Of a stretch of 15,150 nucleotides of DNA, positions 7,580-14,243 are shown one piece after another. This stretch comes from Synechococcales cyanobacterium 340R_concoct_173_sub (GTDB lineage: Bacteria; Cyanobacteriota; Cyanobacteriia; Leptolyngbyales; Leptolyngbyaceae), in the NCBI GenBank assembly GCA_025354065.1, contig JANXNM010000022.1, positions 1 to 15,150 on the forward strand, written 5' to 3'. The notes under the pieces were generated by a model that saw only the letters and a list, made by a program, of their open reading frames with translations, had not been told where the DNA came from and made no database searches. A program made the translations under genes and the position numbers. Position 1 is the stretch's first letter; each line of letters begins with the position of its first letter.

Positions 7580-8140
7580 TTAACCTCTTCGTTCAACCGA
7601 TCGGGCCTCTGGTTCAAAAACCCACACTGAGTAGCCATAGGTGCTGACGGTAATAATCGTACTGTTCCCTTTGCGTTCTAGTTTTTGCGCGAGTTCGATC
7701 GCTTGAGCTTCATCACGAACAATTCGCAATAGACTGTGAAATTGTTCATTATAAGCAATACCCGTCAGCGGTTTATCCAAGTCTGGGACCAAGATTTGGC
7801 AAGGTCGATAATCCCGATCGGATTTCAAAATGCGAATCGATTGGGGCGGTTTTGTCGATACAGTCTTTGTTTTACGAGATCTAACTTTCGCCGTTGCCTC
7901 ATGGACCCAGATACAAAACCCTTTCGGGATCCTCGTCACCACTGCCCGACTCCCCCGACTGACTAACCGATCGACGAGTTGATTTGCCCGCTCTAGGGTC
8001 GTTACTACTTTAAAAAAACTGTAATAATTCCCTTTGAAGCTTATGCCTGCGATCGGTGTGTCTTCATCTGGAAGGCTCAGGTGGCAGCGCTCGTATTCCA
8101 TTTGTTGAGTCAGCATAATGCGATCGGTCATGGTAGGCAT
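7580..8140 (-). CDS. Unrecognised protein with two tandem 69-residue repeats
   Basis: The 186-residue protein is not recognised. It has two copies of one unit: residues 16-84 (YERCHLSLPDEDTP to HEATA) and 111-179 (YRPCQILVPDLDKP to FEPEA). They align without a gap at an offset of 95, with 20 of 69 identities counted by hand. Shared positions include Tyr-x2-Cys, PDxDxP, GI, a Ser-led hydrophobic strand, A-x2-L-x3-L, a Gly turn and GxxxWV near the end. The link between repeats is basic (KVRSRKTKTVSTK). The unit looks like a small alpha/beta fold with one amphipathic helix. No signal peptide or membrane segment is seen. Met4, Met9 or Met14 are other possible starts, because no clear Shine-Dalgarno precedes 8140. 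It converges with apcF; a link to the phycobilisome is only positional. Confidence 0.75.
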   Translation of the reverse strand: MPTMTDRIMLTQQMEYERCHLSLPDEDTPIAGISFKGNYYSFFKVVTTLERANQLVDRLVSRGSRAVVTRIPKGFCIWVHEATAKVRSRKTKTVSTKPPQSIRILKSDRDYRPCQILVPDLDKPLTGIAYNEQFHSLLRIVRDEAQAIELAQKLERKGNSTIITVSTYGYSVWVFEPEARSVERRG

Positions 8141-8264
8141 GTTAAGTCTGTGGTGAAGGAGCAGTGACTAAATATATTAATATTTGTATCATAACTGAGT
8201 TGGTTTTATTGTCTAAACAGCGTTTGAATTGACACAGCCATGAAATTGACGATCGCTTGGACAG

Positions 8265-9512
8265 CTAACATGGCTGATTTGCGTAAAATTCCTGTTGATC
8301 ACAGCGAACCTGCTGAGCATAGTGCCTTGCATAGTCCAAGAGGTCAGTTTGCCAGGATAAATCAGATCCAAAGGCAATTAGGTCATCAGCGATCGCACTG
8401 CGTTGTCGTCCGGCACTACGAAGATGTCCCCATGCCACAATACTTGCAAGGGTCTCAATCAGTGCTTTTAGCTGTTTTGGCGATCGGGGAATAGTATTTA
8501 AATCCAGTTTGTCTGCTGTGGGCTGAAGTTCGCGTAACACATAAGTCTGATCGGAATCGGTCTGATTGGGATCTGCTAAGACATTGAGCATGGCGGGTGG
8601 GGATTCTTGGATGCGGGACTGAATTTCGACAATTCGGTGTGCTGCGCTTGTCCAGAGTGGCTGAAGCGTTGGTAAATAGGGTTGTAGACAGGACGATCGG
8701 GCGGCTTTAAGATCTAAGAGATAGGATTTGTGCGGATAGCCTTTTCCTTGAATTAAAATCAAATAGCGTTCCAGTCCTAAACTCCCTGTCCCCGCAAGAC
8801 GTTGAGCGATGTCCAACACTTTGAAAAAATCAGGATTGGGCTGACGATTACCCCAGTCGCTGACCAAGGTGTGGATCCGATCAAGATCCTGCGGAGCCAC
8901 ATTCAGAATTTTGTTAGGGATTCGTTTCAGTGCGCGGAGTTTACGATCGAGACGGTCTCTAATAAAATACTTCCGCTTGCGATTTTTTAGGGTTTGCAAT
9001 AGGTCTTTCACTATGCCTTGGGCTGTTTCCCGATGAATGGCGCAGGCTTTGCCCGTGGCCAATGTCTGAGTATAGGTATGAATAAAAAATTGACTTAGCT
9101 CAATACTTTCAAGCTCATTCAAGCCCAAATCTGCAACCAACAAACTCACCAAAAATCTCGCTAAATCCCAGCTACAAGGAGCTAGCACCGATTCATCAAA
9201 ATCATTAATATCGAAATAAACCAGTTTTCGATCGGTCTTTTGTAAGCCCAGATTGTCATTTCCCTTAAAACTCCCAAAGTTTTGAAGATGAAGATCTCCG
9301 CAGATCCAAACTGGAGGAGCCGACTTAAAAATTCCCGTTTGCGGCAAGTCTTCATAGAACAAATGGCATGTTCCACGCAAAAAGGAAAACGGATCCGCTG
9401 CCATTTTTGAGTATTTCAATTGAATTCGATCGGGGTTGCGATCGTCAAAGACTGGCCATCGCCGATCGGTATTAAAAGACTCAATCCGATCTATCACAGA
9501 AGTCATATCCAT
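8265..9512 (-). CDS. DUF2252 family protein
   Basis: The protein has 415 residues with the motifs of DUF2252, a family with distant similarity to protein and aminoglycoside kinases. These include FLRGTCHLFYEDL near the start, ICGDLHLQNFGSF (70-82), VYFDINDFDES (98-108), the helix PCSWDLARFLVSL, a glycine loop LAGTGSLGLERYLILIQG (239-256), a lysine-bearing LLDLKAAR (265-272), VLRELQP (325-331) and AWGHLRSAGR. The GDLHxxN and D-IND-DE elements resemble catalytic and metal-binding motifs of the kinase fold, but the substrate is unknown. The protein looks cytoplasmic and complete. The ATG at 9512 has only weak ribosome binding sequence, and Met3 is an alternative. It lies 124 bp upstream of the two-repeat gene on the same strand, so co-transcription is possible. 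It is divergent from ffh. Confidence 0.85.
   Translation of the reverse strand: MDMTSVIDRIESFNTDRRWPVFDDRNPDRIQLKYSKMAADPFSFLRGTCHLFYEDLPQTGIFKSAPPVWICGDLHLQNFGSFKGNDNLGLQKTDRKLVYFDINDFDESVLAPCSWDLARFLVSLLVADLGLNELESIELSQFFIHTYTQTLATGKACAIHRETAQGIVKDLLQTLKNRKRKYFIRDRLDRKLRALKRIPNKILNVAPQDLDRIHTLVSDWGNRQPNPDFFKVLDIAQRLAGTGSLGLERYLILIQGKGYPHKSYLLDLKAARSSCLQPYLPTLQPLWTSAAHRIVEIQSRIQESPPAMLNVLADPNQTDSDQTYVLRELQPTADKLDLNTIPRSPKQLKALIETLASIVAWGHLRSAGRQRSAIADDLIAFGSDLSWQTDLLDYARHYAQQVRCDQQEFYANQPC
8389..8396. repeat. HIP1 octamer
   Basis: Perfect GCGATCGC inside the 3' end of the DUF2252 gene; third perfect copy in the window. Confidence 0.85.
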
Positions 9513-9569
9513 TACTCACTTAGGCCCATCTTAATTAGGGCGATCTTAAAGCTTTGCAGTTAGGTACCC

Positions 9570-9599
9570 TTGAAACAGTCTGGGGCGCTGGTGTATTGT
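9570..9599 (+). promoter_or_regulatory. Sigma70-type promoter for ffh
   Basis: TTGAAA (9570-9575) and TATTGT (9594-9599) are separated by 18 bases, giving an expected start near 9606 and a leader of about 30 bases. The leader has a small hairpin, AAGAG-GCATG-CTCTT. The spacing and position before ffh make this the clearest promoter in the window. Confidence 0.6.
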
Positions 9600-9636
9600 G
9601 AAGAGGCATGCTCTTTAATTTTGTATCACAAGTCTT

Positions 9637-11130
9637 ATGTTTGACGCACTAGCCGATCGCTTAGAAGAAGCCTGGAAAAAAATGCGCGGGCAGGACAAAA
9701 TTAGCGAATCCAACATTAAGGATGCGCTGCGCGAAGTCCGTCGAGCATTGCTAGAAGCGGACGTAAATCTGCAAGTGATTAAAGACTTTATCGCGGAAGT
9801 CGAACAAAAAGCCTTAGGAGCCGAGGTTATTGCGGGAGTGCGGCCCGACGAGCAATTTATTGAAATTGTTTATAATGAATTGCTCGAAGTCATGGGCGAC
9901 GCAAATGTCCCCTTGGCCCGCGCCGATAACAGCCCCACTGTCATCCTAATGGCCGGACTCCAAGGCACCGGGAAAACTACCGCCACCGCCAAACTCGCGC
10001 TGTATTTGCGTAAAGAAAATCGGTCTTGTCTCATGGTCGCCACCGATGTTTATCGGCCAGCGGCGATCGATCAACTCAAGTCGCTGGGCAAACAGATTAA
10101 TATCCCCGTTTTCGAGCTGGGCATTGGCATAGACCCGGTGGAGATTGCCCGTCAAGGGGTTGAAAAAGCAAAGGCTGATGGCATTGACACGGTGATTATT
10201 GACACCGCTGGACGATTGCAAATTGATGAAAACTTAATGGGTGAACTTGTCCGGATCAAAGATACCGTTCAGCCCCATGAAGTGCTGTTAGTAATTGATG
10301 CGATGACGGGGCAAGAGGCCGCAAGTCTCACTAAGTCGTTTCATGACCAAATTGGGATTACAGGTGCAGTCCTTACCAAAATGGATGGGGATACCCGAGG
10401 GGGTGCGGCGCTGTCGGTCCGGCGGATTTCGGGGCAGGCGATTAAGTTTATTGGGGTTGGGGAAAAAGTTGAGGCATTACAGCCGTTTTATCCCGATCGG
10501 ATGGCCTCCCGAATTCTGGGCATGGGTGACGTGCTGACGCTAGTTGAAAAAGCACGGGATGAAATTACCCTCGAAGAAGCTGAACAACTCAAAGACAAAA
10601 TTCTTGAAGCCCGCTTTGATTTTTCTGACTTTCTCAAGCAAACCCGGATGTTGAAAAACATGGGTTCTCTGGGCGGCATGATGAAGCTAATTCCGGGCAT
10701 GGGCAAAATGATCAATGACGATCAGCTCAAGGAAGGCGAACGTCAACTAAAACGATCGGAAGCGATGATTGGGTCGATGACGTTAGAAGAACGCAAAGAT
10801 CCAGATCTGCTGTCCACGTCTCCCAGCCGTCGCAAACGCATTGCCAAAGGCTCCGGCCACAGCGAAAAGGATGTCACTGATTTGGTCACAAATTTCCAAC
10901 GAATGCGGACCTTTATGCAACAAATGGGCAGTGGGCAAATGGGCTTCCCTGGTATGGGCGGCGGCGGATTTCCTGGAATGGGGATGCCTGGAATGACGGG
11001 TGGAATGCCGGGAATGCAGAATCCAATGCAACAACAGCAGCAACGTCAGCCCGGACCCGGAATGCGAGGATACCAGCCGCCGAAAAAGTCTAAAAAAGAT
11101 AAGAAAAAGAAAGGATTTGGGACGTTGTAA
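9637..11130 (+). CDS. ffh: Signal recognition particle protein Ffh (SRP54)
   Basis: Ffh is the GTPase that binds signal sequences on ribosomes and, with SRP RNA and FtsY, delivers nascent membrane proteins to the membrane. All three domains are visible in 497 residues. They are the N helical bundle (1 to about 90), the G domain with GLQGTGKTT (107-115), DVYRPAAIDQL, DTAGRL (189-194), TKMDGDTRGGAALS (247-260) and GVGEK, and the methionine-rich M domain (about 325-430) with the SRP-RNA-binding SPSRRKRIAKGSG (395-407). The C-terminus is a Gly/Met/Pro repeat (PGM copies), a Gln run and a lysine-rich tail, which is longer than in E. coli Ffh. No SRP RNA gene was recognised nearby. The gene is monocistronic with its own promoter and terminator. 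Confidence 0.97.
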   Translation: MFDALADRLEEAWKKMRGQDKISESNIKDALREVRRALLEADVNLQVIKDFIAEVEQKALGAEVIAGVRPDEQFIEIVYNELLEVMGDANVPLARADNSPTVILMAGLQGTGKTTATAKLALYLRKENRSCLMVATDVYRPAAIDQLKSLGKQINIPVFELGIGIDPVEIARQGVEKAKADGIDTVIIDTAGRLQIDENLMGELVRIKDTVQPHEVLLVIDAMTGQEAASLTKSFHDQIGITGAVLTKMDGDTRGGAALSVRRISGQAIKFIGVGEKVEALQPFYPDRMASRILGMGDVLTLVEKARDEITLEEAEQLKDKILEARFDFSDFLKQTRMLKNMGSLGGMMKLIPGMGKMINDDQLKEGERQLKRSEAMIGSMTLEERKDPDLLSTSPSRRKRIAKGSGHSEKDVTDLVTNFQRMRTFMQQMGSGQMGFPGMGGGGFPGMGMPGMTGGMPGMQNPMQQQQQRQPGPGMRGYQPPKKSKKDKKKKGFGTL

Positions 11131-11173
11131 TTTAATTTAGACCAAGTTAATTCATAGCAAGTCACTATTAATG

Positions 11174-11210
11174 AAAAATCGATCGTCCTGTTTAGAACGA
11201 TCGATTTTTT
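11174..11210. terminator. Bidirectional intrinsic terminator between ffh and crtR
   Basis: The 13-base arm AAAAATCGATCGT (11174-11186) pairs perfectly with ACGATCGATTTTT (11197-11209) around a 10-base loop, and T-runs lie on both exits. It is placed between the convergent ends of ffh and crtR and can stop both. The stem again contains CGATCG. Confidence 0.85.
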
Positions 11211-11239
11211 ACTTTTGACTATTCAGTTGTCTAAACACA

Positions 11240-12214
11240 TCATTTCAGAACAGGTTCTCGTTCAACAGATATCCGCTCTACGGCTGCAATGGGTTGAACG
11301 ATCGGTTCAGAAACAACCTGGGCAATAGCAACGGTTTTTTTGTGAGGTAATCGAATCCCGATGAATACGTCATACCAGAAGTTCCAAGGATCTTCAGTCA
11401 AAATCCCTAAAGTCTGACGGCAGCCTTTTTCATCCAGAGTTGGCTTCATGGCCTCGTACACCTTTTCATAGTTGTACCAAGGCACAGCAGGCCACAAATG
11501 ATGCACCAGATGATAATTTTGGCCGCCAATTAGGTAGTTCAACACCTTGTTTGGATAGACCCTAGCATTCATCCACCGATCGCGTTCTTTAAAGGGGCGA
11601 TGGGGTAAATAATCAAAAAACAAGCCCAGTACCAAACCAACGATCGCCAGTGGAGTGAACCAAAAATTGAAAATGTAACCCATGAAGCCAAAATGATAGG
11701 AAATTGCGATGAGTACGACGGCAGAAGTTCGCGCCAATACCCATTCCAGAAGCTCATATTTCCGCCACAGCTTTCGCTGGAAAAAATAGACTTCGTGATA
11801 TAGAAACCTGGCATTAATCAACCACAATGGACCCATAGTCGATACAATATGGTCCGGATCATTCTCGGGGTCATTCACGTTGGCATGGTGCTGCATGTGA
11901 ACGCGCGTGAATACCGGAAATGAGAAAAATAGCATGAATGCACTTCCATGACCCAAGATTGCATTTACAACCTTGTTTCGATGGGCGACACCGTGACAAG
12001 CATCATGAATAACCGTGCCGACCATGTGCAGCGCAACAAAATTCAATAAAAATGAAATCCAGCTCGCCCACTGATGACTAAAGTATCCCCAAGCCGAGAT
12101 CACTGAGATCACGACGGATGAGATAAACATCAACAGGTTTGGATTCACGTCCCCAAGGATGGGCGCACCGACAAGTTCTCTGGGAACCGCCAGGGGCTGT
12201 TTTGCCTCCGACAT
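11240..12214 (-). CDS. crtR: Beta-carotene hydroxylase, CrtR type
   Basis: CrtR is a membrane di-iron hydroxylase that adds 3-hydroxyl groups to beta-carotene-type rings to give zeaxanthin and related xanthophylls. The protein belongs to the fatty-acid-desaturase-like superfamily and not the CrtZ family. With the start at 12214 it has 324 residues. The histidine boxes are HDACH (70-74), HMQHH (106-110) and HLVHH (235-239), with further histidines in PHRPF. Hydrophobic helices lie at about 27-45, 52-68, 86-102, 160-176 and 183-200. The Pro/Val/Glu-rich last 30 residues look like a variable tail. AAAGGAGAA, nine bases before the ATG at 12214, fixes the start; an in-frame TTG at 12241 is upstream of it. 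Other desaturase-like ketolases (CrtW) are related, but overall sequence favours CrtR. Confidence 0.92.
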   Translation of the reverse strand: MSEAKQPLAVPRELVGAPILGDVNPNLLMFISSVVISVISAWGYFSHQWASWISFLLNFVALHMVGTVIHDACHGVAHRNKVVNAILGHGSAFMLFFSFPVFTRVHMQHHANVNDPENDPDHIVSTMGPLWLINARFLYHEVYFFQRKLWRKYELLEWVLARTSAVVLIAISYHFGFMGYIFNFWFTPLAIVGLVLGLFFDYLPHRPFKERDRWMNARVYPNKVLNYLIGGQNYHLVHHLWPAVPWYNYEKVYEAMKPTLDEKGCRQTLGILTEDPWNFWYDVFIGIRLPHKKTVAIAQVVSEPIVQPIAAVERISVEREPVLK

Positions 12215-12221
12215 CAGGCTA

Positions 12222-12230
12222 TTCTCCTTT
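12222..12230 (-). promoter_or_regulatory. Strong ribosome binding site deciding the crtR start
   Basis: Read on the minus strand the sequence is AAAGGAGAA, ideally placed before the ATG of MSEAKQ at 12214. A start at the TTG at 12241 would put this site inside the coding region. Confidence 0.75.
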
Positions 12231-12246
12231 CTCACACCCAATAACT

Positions 12247-12252
12247 ATAATA
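12247..12252 (-). promoter_or_regulatory. Possible -10 element of crtR
   Basis: On the minus strand this is TATTAT, about 25 bases before the ribosome binding site's far edge, giving a short leader. No good -35 hexamer lies 16-18 bases upstream, so an activator or a weak promoter would be implied. Confidence 0.35.
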
Positions 12253-12294
12253 CACGATCGGTCCTTTATGAAGTTAGGTAAAGATCATGGGAAT

Positions 12295-12319
12295 TGAAGC
12301 ATTTGAGCGATCGGCTTCA
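12295..12319. repeat. Inverted repeat between crtR and the COP23-like gene
   Basis: TGAAGC and GCTTCA are perfect complements around a 13-base spacer containing GCGATCG. It lies in the 239-bp divergent region and may be an operator or incidental. Apart from this, the TATTAT element and the hairpin at 12422, nothing else is recognised in that region. Confidence 0.3.
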
Positions 12320-12421
12320 GGATCTGATTAAAGATGGGTACTTGTCGGGGGACGCATTTCCAACTGTCTGGGAACTCTTAGTGTGGTTGCGGGGTCAAAG
12401 CCATCAGCACTCACACAAAAT

Positions 12422-12437
12422 GGTCTGTTTTCAGACC
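12422..12437 (+). promoter_or_regulatory. Hairpin directly before the ribosome binding site of the COP23-like gene
   Basis: GGTCTG and CAGACC form a perfect 6-bp stem with a TTTT loop, ending one base before the likely Shine-Dalgarno AGGA (12439-12442). In RNA it would sit against the ribosome binding site and could tune translation or protect the 5' end; as DNA it could be an operator. It is not followed by a T-run, so it is not a terminator. Confidence 0.5.
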
Positions 12438-12453
12438 TAGGACGAAATCCATT

Positions 12454-13338
12454 ATGTCTCAAGCTTCTTTTTCCACTAATACAACTCGCCGCGTTGCTCA
12501 TGTCGGATCCATTGCACTTCTTCTTGGTTCGACTCTGATGGGCGGTGCCGCTCAAGCCGCAGATGTAGTGCTTCCCACTGAAAATGGTGGATCGAATACG
12601 ACCTCTGGCACATCCGCTCCGACGACCAGCACGACCACGCTTCCTGGTGGGACTACAACAGTTCCCACTGATACCACGATTCCATTGAACGGCACCCGGT
12701 TCTCTTGCCAAAGTAATGGTGGTGTTCCGACGGTTATGTATCAGCCTGAAAGCCAACCGACACAAGCATTTCCTTGGGCTGTCCCGAGCGCTATGGGTGG
12801 CGGCTGGACTCCTGAAGCGCGGTGCCGTGAAATTGCCAATCGTTTAGAAAGCTATCGCCCCGATGGTTTAACCGAAATGGGAACCGCTGTTCAAAATGGA
12901 TACAATACTATTTGTGTTACGACAGAACGTGTTGCAGGATGCCGCATTGTCCTGACCGTACCCCAAGGCCAAGATCCTACGGCTACTCGCGATCGTATCT
13001 TCCAAAACTTAGCTAGTGCTGATGATGGTCAAGCGATTCAGGGCGTGAATACGTTGGCTGGTCAAAGCGGAAATGACCTGTTGGGCGGACTGGGTAATTT
13101 GTTTGGTCTGCCTGGGCGGGGTAATGCAACCAAACCTAAAAATGCCAACATCGACCTTCGTCCGTTCCTTTCCGTCGGGGATGGTGGAACTGGCACCAAA
13201 ATGAAAGGCGGAGTCACGATCGTAGCTCCGGTAAAACCTGTGGTAGTCGTACCTGTGGTTGTAAAGCCTGTTGAAGTCAAGCCTGTGGTTACTAAAAAGC
13301 CTGTTCCTCGCTTGTTCCGTCGTGTAAACGTGAAATAA
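12454..13338 (+). CDS. COP23-domain exported protein
   Basis: The 294-residue protein begins with a signal peptide: basic TTRR, a hydrophobic core (about 18-30), and likely cleavage after AQA (35) or QAA (36). A low-complexity Thr/Ser/Gly/Pro linker (about 45-78) leads to a domain (about 80-200) with TRFSC, TVMYQP, WTPEARCREIANRLE, TICVTTERVAGCRIVLTVPQG and four cysteines (85, 124, 154, 163) that could form two disulfides. This matches COP23, a family named after a circadian oscillating membrane protein in a cyanobacterium; its biochemical role is not known. A Gly/Leu-rich segment (LLGGLGNLFGLPGRG) and a Val/Pro/Lys tail with repeated KPV units end the protein. It probably lies outside the inner membrane. 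AGGA 11 bases upstream supports the ATG. It is monocistronic with its own terminator. Confidence 0.82.
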   Translation: MSQASFSTNTTRRVAHVGSIALLLGSTLMGGAAQAADVVLPTENGGSNTTSGTSAPTTSTTTLPGGTTTVPTDTTIPLNGTRFSCQSNGGVPTVMYQPESQPTQAFPWAVPSAMGGGWTPEARCREIANRLESYRPDGLTEMGTAVQNGYNTICVTTERVAGCRIVLTVPQGQDPTATRDRIFQNLASADDGQAIQGVNTLAGQSGNDLLGGLGNLFGLPGRGNATKPKNANIDLRPFLSVGDGGTGTKMKGGVTIVAPVKPVVVVPVVVKPVEVKPVVTKKPVPRLFRRVNVK

Positions 13339-13380
13339 AGCTTTACGGTCTTTGCTTGAGCCACTCAGACTAAGTCACTA

Positions 13381-13441
13381 AAAAAGCCCTCGATTGTATC
13401 TCTCCTAAGCTGAACCTTAGAGATTACGATCGGAGCTTTTT
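13381..13441. terminator. Long imperfect bidirectional terminator
   Basis: AAAAAGC at 13381-13387 pairs with GCTTTTT at 13435-13441. Between them, imperfect stems (a CGAT/ATCG register shift) lead to the inner stem TCT-C-CTAAG with CTTAG-AGA around CTGAAC. T-runs lie on both exits. It separates the convergent COP23-like gene and the toxin gene. Confidence 0.7.
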
Positions 13442-13455
13442 GATTTAGAACGATA

Positions 13456-13953
13456 TTAGACTTCACCAGATTGCTTCAGGGCAAAATTAATGACCGTTTG
13501 ACTGAGCCGGATATTACGGTTCAGCATATTGTCAATTGCCGTTTTAACGGACAGGGTTGGATCGTTCTGTTTGGCTTTGAGTAAAATACCGATCGAGCCT
13601 GTGAGCGCCAAACCGTTTAATCGGGCAATTCTGCGTCCTACGACTTCGTCAATGCAGACCGTTTCGATCGACCGATCGAGGGCGAGCTGTATCACTGCGG
13701 CTTCGCCCAGATCCAGTGAGTTACGGAGAAATGGTGAAATGCTGACGGGGTGTTTCTGGTGTAATAACCAATTTGCTGCCTGGAATTCTGCAACACCAAA
13801 GTTACTCAGTCCACCTTGCAATATTTCCTGCACGACTTCAAAAGGGACGAGAATCTCTTGGCAGAGTGGTTGCAGTGGATCGAGATGTCCCCAAGCAGCG
13901 ACTAATGCAATCAGAGGTGAGGTGTTGATGACGATAGTTTGAGCTTTAGGCAT
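13456..13953 (-). CDS. DUF3368 PIN-like toxin
   Basis: The 165-residue protein has the pattern of DUF3368, a PIN-nuclease-like family: VINTSPLIALV (8-18), a conserved glutamate in VVQEIL (40-45), LDLGEAAVIQLALD (80-93) and CIDEVVGRRIARLNGLALTGSIGILLKAK (100-128). In this family Asn often replaces the first PIN aspartate, as in NTSPLI here; D81, E84, D102 and E103 supply the acidic residues. PIN toxins usually cleave RNA. The ATG at 13953 overlaps the antitoxin stop by 8 bases (ATGCCTAA), so the two are translationally coupled, and no separate Shine-Dalgarno is seen. The C-terminus extends about 35 residues past the PIN core. Confidence 0.85.
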   Translation of the reverse strand: MPKAQTIVINTSPLIALVAAWGHLDPLQPLCQEILVPFEVVQEILQGGLSNFGVAEFQAANWLLHQKHPVSISPFLRNSLDLGEAAVIQLALDRSIETVCIDEVVGRRIARLNGLALTGSIGILLKAKQNDPTLSVKTAIDNMLNRNIRLSQTVINFALKQSGEV

Positions 13954-14197
13954 TGGCGAGGTCAGATAGGAGTTCAGCTTCTGTAAGGTCGATCATAGAG
14001 ACTCCGTAATCGGCTAACTTAAGTAAAAAAGTGACCCGATCGATACCGACTAAAGCAGCGGCCATGCCGGAGGATAAGCGTTTCAATTCAAAGAGCTTAA
14101 CGGCCATGGCCCATTTGGCTTCTTGTTCAAATTGTTCTTGACTGCTGCCGATCGTGTCTGGGAAGGTTTCTGGGTAATTAATGGTTAGTTGATACAT
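13946..14197 (-). CDS. UPF0175 family antitoxin
   Basis: This small 83-residue protein has the UPF0175 pattern: an N-terminal strand (MYQLTINYPETFPDT), a helix with EQEAKWAMAVKLFELKRLSSGMAAALVGIDRVTFLLKLADYGVSMID and an acidic C-terminal end (TEAELLSDLANA). The family is predicted to bind DNA by a helix-turn-helix-like segment (about 40-65) and to act as antitoxin to the DUF3368 protein encoded directly downstream. AAGAG about five bases before the ATG at 14197 is a weak ribosome binding site. It starts 46 bp after the stop of the protease gene on the same strand with no visible terminator, so read-through from that gene is possible; a promoter within the protease 3' end cannot be excluded. 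Confidence 0.85.
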   Translation of the reverse strand: MYQLTINYPETFPDTIGSSQEQFEQEAKWAMAVKLFELKRLSSGMAAALVGIDRVTFLLKLADYGVSMIDLTEAELLSDLANA

Positions 14198-14243
14198 GGT
14201 TTTCTCTTGGTGGGATCGTTAAAAAACGTATGCATTTGCCCTG

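Noticed and set aside
8240..8494. 84-codon + strand frame with ATG
   Set aside because: It lies mostly antisense to the DUF2252 gene end, has no clear ribosome binding site, and the antisense gene has strong family motifs.
9513..9636. SRP RNA gene beside ffh
   Set aside because: The gap is mostly promoter and leader, and no conserved SRP RNA apical loop (GGAA tetraloop within its symmetric internal loop) was recognised.
12239..12241. TTG start of crtR
   Set aside because: The AAAGGAGAA ribosome binding site lies downstream of it and points to the ATG at 12214.
12328..12765. 145-codon - strand frame across the COP23-like gene start
   Set aside because: It is antisense to a signal peptide and domain that are clearly coding, and its translation looks like shuffled Cys/Arg-rich sequence.
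13062..13364. 100-codon - strand frame with Thr/Gly repeats
   Set aside because: The repeats are the complement of the KPV/Val-rich tail codons of the COP23-like gene.
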